DNA of 64,000 nt from Magnetofaba australis IT-1 (lineage in GTDB: Bacteria; Pseudomonadota; Magnetococcia; Magnetococcales; Magnetococcaceae). Under the pieces are notes generated by a model that saw only the letters and a list, made by a program, of their open reading frames with translations, had not been told where the DNA came from and searched no databases. Shown here in pieces: positions 59,703 to 64,000 of the stretch. A program made the translations under genes and the position numbers. How positions within the stretch are numbered: position 1 is the stretch's first letter; each line of letters begins with the position of its first letter. The stretch is from assembly GCF_002109495.1 (NCBI RefSeq), contig NZ_LVJN01000019.1:434001-498000 (forward strand), in the 5' to 3' direction.

Positions 59703-61226
59703 ATGGACTTAATGCTTCTGCTCCCCATCGGGGGGCTGCTGGTTTTGCTGGCGCTGTCGGGCTTCTTCTCCAGCTCCGAGACCGCGCTGTTCTCCCTGGA
59801 TGCGATCCAACTGGAGCGCATGAAGCAGGCCGGTCATCCGCGCTTGGCGCTGATCCGGCGTCTGCTGGGGGAGCCGCGCCGCCTCATCGTCACTATCCTC
59901 ATCGGCAACGAGTTGGTCAACGTCGCCGCCTCCAACATCTCCGCCTCCCTGGTGATGCGCGTCACCGGCGACCCCGACAACTGGTGGGTCAATATCTGCA
60001 TCATGCTGCCGCTGCTGCTGCTGTTGGGGGAGATTACGCCCAAGACCCTGGCGGTGCGCGACAGCGAGAGGATCGCCTCTTTGGTGTGTCGCCCCATCGA
60101 CTGGTTTTCGCGCCTGATTGGGCCGCTGCGCTATCTGGTGCGCGCAGTCTCCGACCTGCTGATCACCATGCTGGTGGGCGATCGTCGCTCCCAGGGCAAC
60201 ATCGTCACCGAGGATCTGGTGCGCACCCTGGCCGAAGAGGCCGCCGAGTCCGGCGCCCTGCAGGAGACGGAAAAAGAGTACATCCATAACATCATCGAGT
60301 TTGGCAATCAGACCGTCGAAGAGGTGATGACGCCGCGCTCGAATATGGCCTCGCTGAATATCGACGCCAGTTTTGAGGAGGCGCTGACTCTGCTGCGCGA
60401 GGAGCGCGCCAGCCGCGTGCCGGTGTATGGCGAGGAGCCCGACGAAGTGGTGGGGGTGCTCTACTACCGCGACCTGATGGGGGCGGACCTGTCCGGCTAT
60501 GAGGGCGTCGAGTGTCTGCGCGGATTGCTGCGCAAACCGTTCCTGGTGCCGGAAAGCAAGCCAGTGGTGGATCTGTTTCACGACTTCCGCGAACGCAAGC
60601 TCACTTTTGCCCTGGTGCTGGACGAATATGGCGGCATCACCGGCTTGGTGACCATGGAGGATCTGCTGGCGTCAATCTTTGGCGAAAGCTACGACCCCGA
60701 GGATCCCGATCACGACGCCAGCGCCGAGGCGTTGGATGAGGACTGCTTCCGTCTGGACGGCAACTTGGATGTGGAGCAGGCTAATGCGCTACTGGGCGCC
60801 ACCTTCGACACCGAAGTGGCCGACACCATGGCCGGGCTGCTGCTGCACACCCATGGCGAACTGCCCAACGAGGGCGAGATCATCCAGATGGACACCTGGT
60901 GCTTCCAGGTGACGCGGCTGGAGGGCAATCGCATTGAAGAGGCGCTGGCCGCCCGCGCCGAAGAGGGCGCCGACCCCGAGAGCTGCCGCGAGCTGCTTGA
61001 ACAGGTGGCGGAAGCCGATGGCGCCCCGATCCGCAGTCTGCATAGCGACCCCTATTGCGAGGTGGTCGAGAGCGCGCCCACTGCGGAATCCGGCGAGAAT
61101 ACGACTGCTGGCGAGGAGTCTGACGCCGATGCGGAATCCGATCCGCCCCCGCAGAGCGCGGCGTCCCCAGAGGACGCGACGCTGGTGGAGTCGACTCAGC
61201 CCCATGACGCCAAGCGGGAGGGGTGA
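59703..61226 (+). CDS. CNNM/CorC-family hemolysin-like transporter with long acidic tail
   Basis: A 507-residue protein: a CNNM (DUF21) membrane domain (about 1-185) starting LVLLALSGFFSSSETALFSLDAIQLERMK, with a LLLLLGEITPKTLAVRDSE turn; a CBS pair (about 205-330; VEEVMTPRSNMASLNID, FALVLDEYGGITGLVTMEDLL); and a CorC/HlyC domain (about 340-425). The tail (about 430-507) is rich in Asp, Glu, Ser and Ala and unlike most relatives. Family members influence Mg or Co efflux. It is 73 bases after the Trm112-like gene, and the start of the second paralogue overlaps or abuts its stop. Confidence 0.9.
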   Translation: MDLMLLLPIGGLLVLLALSGFFSSSETALFSLDAIQLERMKQAGHPRLALIRRLLGEPRRLIVTILIGNELVNVAASNISASLVMRVTGDPDNWWVNICIMLPLLLLLGEITPKTLAVRDSERIASLVCRPIDWFSRLIGPLRYLVRAVSDLLITMLVGDRRSQGNIVTEDLVRTLAEEAAESGALQETEKEYIHNIIEFGNQTVEEVMTPRSNMASLNIDASFEEALTLLREERASRVPVYGEEPDEVVGVLYYRDLMGADLSGYEGVECLRGLLRKPFLVPESKPVVDLFHDFRERKLTFALVLDEYGGITGLVTMEDLLASIFGESYDPEDPDHDASAEALDEDCFRLDGNLDVEQANALLGATFDTEVADTMAGLLLHTHGELPNEGEIIQMDTWCFQVTRLEGNRIEEALAARAEEGADPESCRELLEQVAEADGAPIRSLHSDPYCEVVESAPTAESGENTTAGEESDADAESDPPPQSAASPEDATLVESTQPHDAKREG

Positions 61227-61228
61227 GT

Positions 61229-62497
61229 ATGGAAATTTCGCAAATTCTGCTGTGGATGCTGTTCTTCCTGTTCATGGAGGCGTTCTTCTCCGGTTCCGAG
61301 ATCGGCGTGGTCAGCGCCGACCGCATGAAGTTGCGCCACCAGGCCGCCAAGGGTTCACGCGGGGCGCGGCTGGCTCTGGAGATGTTGCAGAAGCCCGAAT
61401 GGCTGCTCTCCACCACCCTGGTGGGAACCAATATCGCCATCGTCTCCAACACCACCCTGGCCACCTTGCTGGCGGTGAAGCTGTTCGGCCATGAGAATAG
61501 CTGGCTCGCCATTCTTGGCGTGGCCCCGCTGATCTGGGTGTTTGGCGAAATCGTGCCCAAGAGCGTATTCCAGCAGCGCGCCGACCTCTACACGCCGCGC
61601 GTGATCTTTGTGCTGCGCGCCGCCTCGTTCGTGTTCTATCCCGTGCTCACCGTGTTCAGCTTCCTCACCCGTCAACTGGCGCGTCTGGCCGGTGGCGAGA
61701 GCAGCAAAACGCCGTTCACTCTGCGCGAAGAGCTGGACGTGATGCTGCAGATGCCCGCCACCGATCATGGCGATGTGCTGCCGGCGGAGAAGACCATGAT
61801 CCGCCGCATGTTCAATATCGGCGAGATGCGCGTGCGGGACATTCTGATTCCTTCGGTGCACGTGGTGTCGGTTCCGCGCAACGCCACCTGCGTGCAGGCG
61901 CTCTCTCTGACTCGTGAGCATGGCCACACCCGTCTGCCGGTGTTCTCGGGGCGGGTGGATAACATCATCGGCTATGTCAGCGGTCTGGATCTGCTGGGCC
62001 AGCCCAACAGTCAGCCCATTGAGCCGTTTGTCAAACCGATCCCCTTTGTGCCCGGCGCCAAGCCGTTGGAGGATCTGCTGCGCGCCTTCCGCGAAGATGG
62101 CGGCCACATGGCGGCGGTAGTGGGGGAGTTCGGCGGCTGTCAGGGCATCATCACGCTGGAGGATATCCTCGAGCGGGTGGTGGGCGACATCGACGACGAG
62201 TACGACACCCAGGAGCAGTCGCCGCGATGGGTCAAACAGTTGGGGCCGGGACAGTTTGTGGCCAGCGGCCGCATCGACCTGGGCGCGCTCAAGGAGCGGG
62301 TGGGGGTGGAGTTGCCCGATGGTCCTTACGAGACCCTGGGCGGCTTCCTGCTGGAGCGATTTGAGGAGATTCCCGCCGAAGGGCGCAGCCTGCAGTGGGA
62401 GGGGGTGCGCTTTACCGTAGAGAAGGCCAGCGATCGCGCCATCCTGGAAGTGGAGATGAGCATGAAAGCCCCACGCCCTCTCAAGCCCACTGTGTGA
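61229..62497 (+). CDS. CNNM/CorC-family hemolysin-like transporter, second paralogue
   Basis: A 422-residue protein with CNNM domain MEAFFSGSEIGVVSADRMKLRHQA and VFGEIVPKSVFQQ, a CBS pair (VRDILIPSVHVVSVP, AAVVGEFGGCQGIITLEDILERVVGDIDDEYD) and a CorC domain (FVASGRIDLGALKERVGVELPDGPYETLGGFLLERF). It lacks the acidic tail of its neighbour, and the two are only distant paralogues. ATG 61229 has GGGAGGGG five bases upstream; GTG 61223 is also possible. The tandem pair may form a heteromer or act on different cations; this is inference. Its last 17 bases overlap the convergent lpxK 3' end. Confidence 0.9.
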   Translation: MEISQILLWMLFFLFMEAFFSGSEIGVVSADRMKLRHQAAKGSRGARLALEMLQKPEWLLSTTLVGTNIAIVSNTTLATLLAVKLFGHENSWLAILGVAPLIWVFGEIVPKSVFQQRADLYTPRVIFVLRAASFVFYPVLTVFSFLTRQLARLAGGESSKTPFTLREELDVMLQMPATDHGDVLPAEKTMIRRMFNIGEMRVRDILIPSVHVVSVPRNATCVQALSLTREHGHTRLPVFSGRVDNIIGYVSGLDLLGQPNSQPIEPFVKPIPFVPGAKPLEDLLRAFREDGGHMAAVVGEFGGCQGIITLEDILERVVGDIDDEYDTQEQSPRWVKQLGPGQFVASGRIDLGALKERVGVELPDGPYETLGGFLLERFEEIPAEGRSLQWEGVRFTVEKASDRAILEVEMSMKAPRPLKPTV

Positions 62498-63587
62498 GCA
62501 ACTCTGAGATCATCCTCTCCAGCGGGGCGGCGTCGGCGAACGCCATGCCAATGGCCAGCGCCTTGACCGGCAGCGGCAATCGCTCCGGGTGGGCGATCTT
62601 GATCAAGTCCTTCTGCGTGCACGCCAGGGCCTCCGCGCCCTGAGCCTGCGCCCGCTGCGCCAGCTCCATCAACTCCTCTTGCGTGAAAATATGGTGGTCC
62701 GGGAAGGCGTTCAACGAGAGAACATCGACGCCCGCTTGTTGCAATGAGCGTTGGAACGAGTCGGGGCGGGCGATGGCGCAGAAAGCCGCCGCCCGTTGCG
62801 GCGCGCTCACGCGCGCGCCCTGGGCGTTGCGCCAGCCATCGGCTTGATGGCGCGCGCGCAGCACCGGCAGCTCCGGCGCAATGTCGGCGATGTTCTGTGC
62901 GGCGCGATCGCCTGCCGCCGCATCGTCTGCGCGGGTGAGAATGCCAAGGTGCGCGCGGCGCAGTCCGCTGACCGGCTCGCGCAAGACGCCGCCGGGCAGA
63001 ATGCGCCCATTGCCGAATGGCTGACGCGCATCCATCAAGACAATATCCAGATCCCGCTGGGCGGCGCGATGCTGAAACGCATCATCCAGCACCACCACAT
63101 CCGCGCCCAACTCCTCCACTGCGAACGCCATGGCCAAGGCGCGTTTTGGCGCGGTGAGCGTGACCGCCCGCGGCGCATGGCGCGCCAGCAGCGCCGCTTC
63201 ATCCGCCGCCTCGGGCGGACGCATCACCATCTGCTCGCCATCGCTGATGACGCACACCGACTCGCGGCACAGTCCGCCATGGCCGCGACTGATCAATGCC
63301 GGGCGCCGCCCCTGCGCCAGCAGCCAGTCGGCCAGCCAGGCGCACAGCGGGGTTTTGCCCACGCCGCCGCTGGTGAGATTGCCCACGCTGATCACCGGCG
63401 CCGGACAGCGATAGCGCGTTAGCCAGCGTCTGTCATAGGCGACATTGCGACCCTGCATCACCGCGCCATAGAGCGCGCCCACGCCGCCAAGCGCCGTGAG
63501 TCCCCAACGCTCCATCGCGGTCTGCGGCGCGCGCGCGCCATACAGGAGAGGGAGCCACTGAGCGGAAAGGGCGCGGCGTTCAGCCAT
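62481..63587 (-). CDS. lpxK: Tetraacyldisaccharide 4'-kinase
   Basis: A 368-residue inner-membrane kinase that phosphorylates the lipid A precursor at the 4' position. N-terminal hydrophobic residues (WGLTALGGVGALYGAVM) anchor it. P-loop VISVGNLTSGGVGKTPLCAWLADWL, the SRGHGG motif, DEAALLARHAP, VVVLDDAFQHRAAQRDLDIVLMDA (catalytic Asp region) and LPGGVLREP are all present. ATG 63587 lies inside the waaA end (eight-base overlap), so waaA and lpxK are coupled. It is convergent with the CNNM gene. Confidence 0.95.
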   Translation of the reverse strand: MAERRALSAQWLPLLYGARAPQTAMERWGLTALGGVGALYGAVMQGRNVAYDRRWLTRYRCPAPVISVGNLTSGGVGKTPLCAWLADWLLAQGRRPALISRGHGGLCRESVCVISDGEQMVMRPPEAADEAALLARHAPRAVTLTAPKRALAMAFAVEELGADVVVLDDAFQHRAAQRDLDIVLMDARQPFGNGRILPGGVLREPVSGLRRAHLGILTRADDAAAGDRAAQNIADIAPELPVLRARHQADGWRNAQGARVSAPQRAAAFCAIARPDSFQRSLQQAGVDVLSLNAFPDHHIFTQEELMELAQRAQAQGAEALACTQKDLIKIAHPERLPLPVKALAIGMAFADAAPLERMISELLTQWA

Positions 63588-64000
63588 GGGGGTGGATCTC
63601 CTCAATGACGGCCATGACGCGCTCCAGCGCGCCGGCGTTGCGCTCCACCACGTCGCGGGCAGCCGCGCCCATGCGCTGACGCAGCGCGGCGTCGTCCAGG
63701 AGTTCGGCCAAGCGGGGCGCCAACTCAGCGGGGGCCTGAATGCGAAAAGCGCCGCCGGATTCATCCAGTTGTTGGGAAACGCCCTTGAAGTTGCTGGTGT
63801 GAGGGCCGTATAAAGTGGGAACGGCCCAGGCGGCGGGCTCCAGCATGTTCTGCCCGCCATGGGGGATCAGACTGCCGCCCATAAAGACCGCTTGAGCGAG
63901 TTTGTAGAGGCGCGTCAGCCAGCCCACTTGATCCACCAGCAGCACCGTTTCCCGCCATTGGCCCTGGGCTTGGGAGAGGCGCAGTAGATCAAATCCGGCC
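63580..64000 (-). CDS. waaA: 3-deoxy-D-manno-octulosonic acid (Kdo) transferase, 3' part only
   Basis: About 140 C-terminal codons are in the window; the start lies beyond 64000. VLLVDQVGWLTRLYKLAQAVFMGGSLIPHGGQNMLEPAAWAVPTLYGPHTSNFKG is the conserved nucleotide-sugar-binding region of WaaA/KdtA (GT30). It adds Kdo to lipid IVA. The order waaA-lpxK with an overlap is common in Gram-negative bacteria. Confidence 0.93.
   Translation of the reverse strand, partial: AGFDLLRLSQAQGQWRETVLLVDQVGWLTRLYKLAQAVFMGGSLIPHGGQNMLEPAAWAVPTLYGPHTSNFKGVSQQLDESGGAFRIQAPAELAPRLAELLDDAALRQRMGAAARDVVERNAGALERVMAVIEEIHPHG

Overview
The window comes from the chromosome of a high-GC, Gram-negative, motile proteobacterium. 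It carries lipid A kinase and Kdo transferase genes, lipoproteins, an outer-membrane barrel, type IV pilus retraction ATPases and a FliX-type flagellar assembly protein. FliX and the short archaeal-type phosphatidylserine decarboxylase are typical of alphaproteobacteria and their deep-branching relatives. The overall set would fit a Magnetococcales-like organism, but that placement is inference from recall, not something the sequence proves. No tRNA, rRNA, CRISPR array, insertion sequence or prophage was seen.

Layout. 1-6.1 kb (minus strand): an operon-like run of an LsrF-type thiolase/aldolase, an LsrE-type epimerase and a bifunctional aldolase/short-chain dehydrogenase broken by a one-base frameshift, followed by a Uma2-family protein and a helicase-like protein whose nuclease and ATPase motifs all look degenerate (cut by the window edge). 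6.4-7.2 kb: a PHP-domain protein, then an extraordinary run of ACGT units (7258-7503) inside what looks like the loop of a transcription terminator. 7.5-11.7 kb (minus): pilU and pilT flanking two FlgO-like lipoproteins. 12-15.4 kb: recA and parC. 15.7-24.6 kb: a Ser/Thr/Ala-rich lipoprotein, an outer-membrane barrel, a 1257-residue polysaccharide-export protein with about seven SLBB repeats, and two TRAP permease subunits. 24.8-29.7 kb: fur, a hybrid histidine kinase and a membrane dynamin-like GTPase. 29.9-36.6 kb: gltA, ilvB-ilvH-ilvC, psd-pssA. 36.9-39.6 kb: an SPFH/GYF_2 protein (apparent ATT start, frameshifted) and a zinc-ribbon membrane protein (poly-C tracts, frame break). 40-50.1 kb: a glycogen cluster, glgC divergent from glgA-glgP-glgX-malQ, without a branching enzyme. 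50.4-54.1 kb: an aminopeptidase-like protein, leuA, fliX. 54.2-62.5 kb: lepA-lepB-rnc-era-recO, a Trm112-like protein and two CNNM/CorC-family proteins, tightly packed and partly overlapping. 62.5-64 kb (minus): lpxK and the 3' part of waaA.

Biologically the window joins housekeeping functions (branched-chain amino acid synthesis, phosphatidylethanolamine synthesis, glycogen turnover, lipid A assembly, ribosome and RNA maturation) to surface functions (pilus retraction, polysaccharide export). The least familiar parts are the LsrE/LsrF/aldolase module, the inactivated helicase-nuclease homologue and a three-copy family of intergenic repeats built from stacked small palindromes. Three separate single-base frame disruptions, at least two of them in homopolymer runs, together with the ACGT run suggest that part of the oddity may be sequencing or assembly error, so these points should be checked against reads before biology is built on them.
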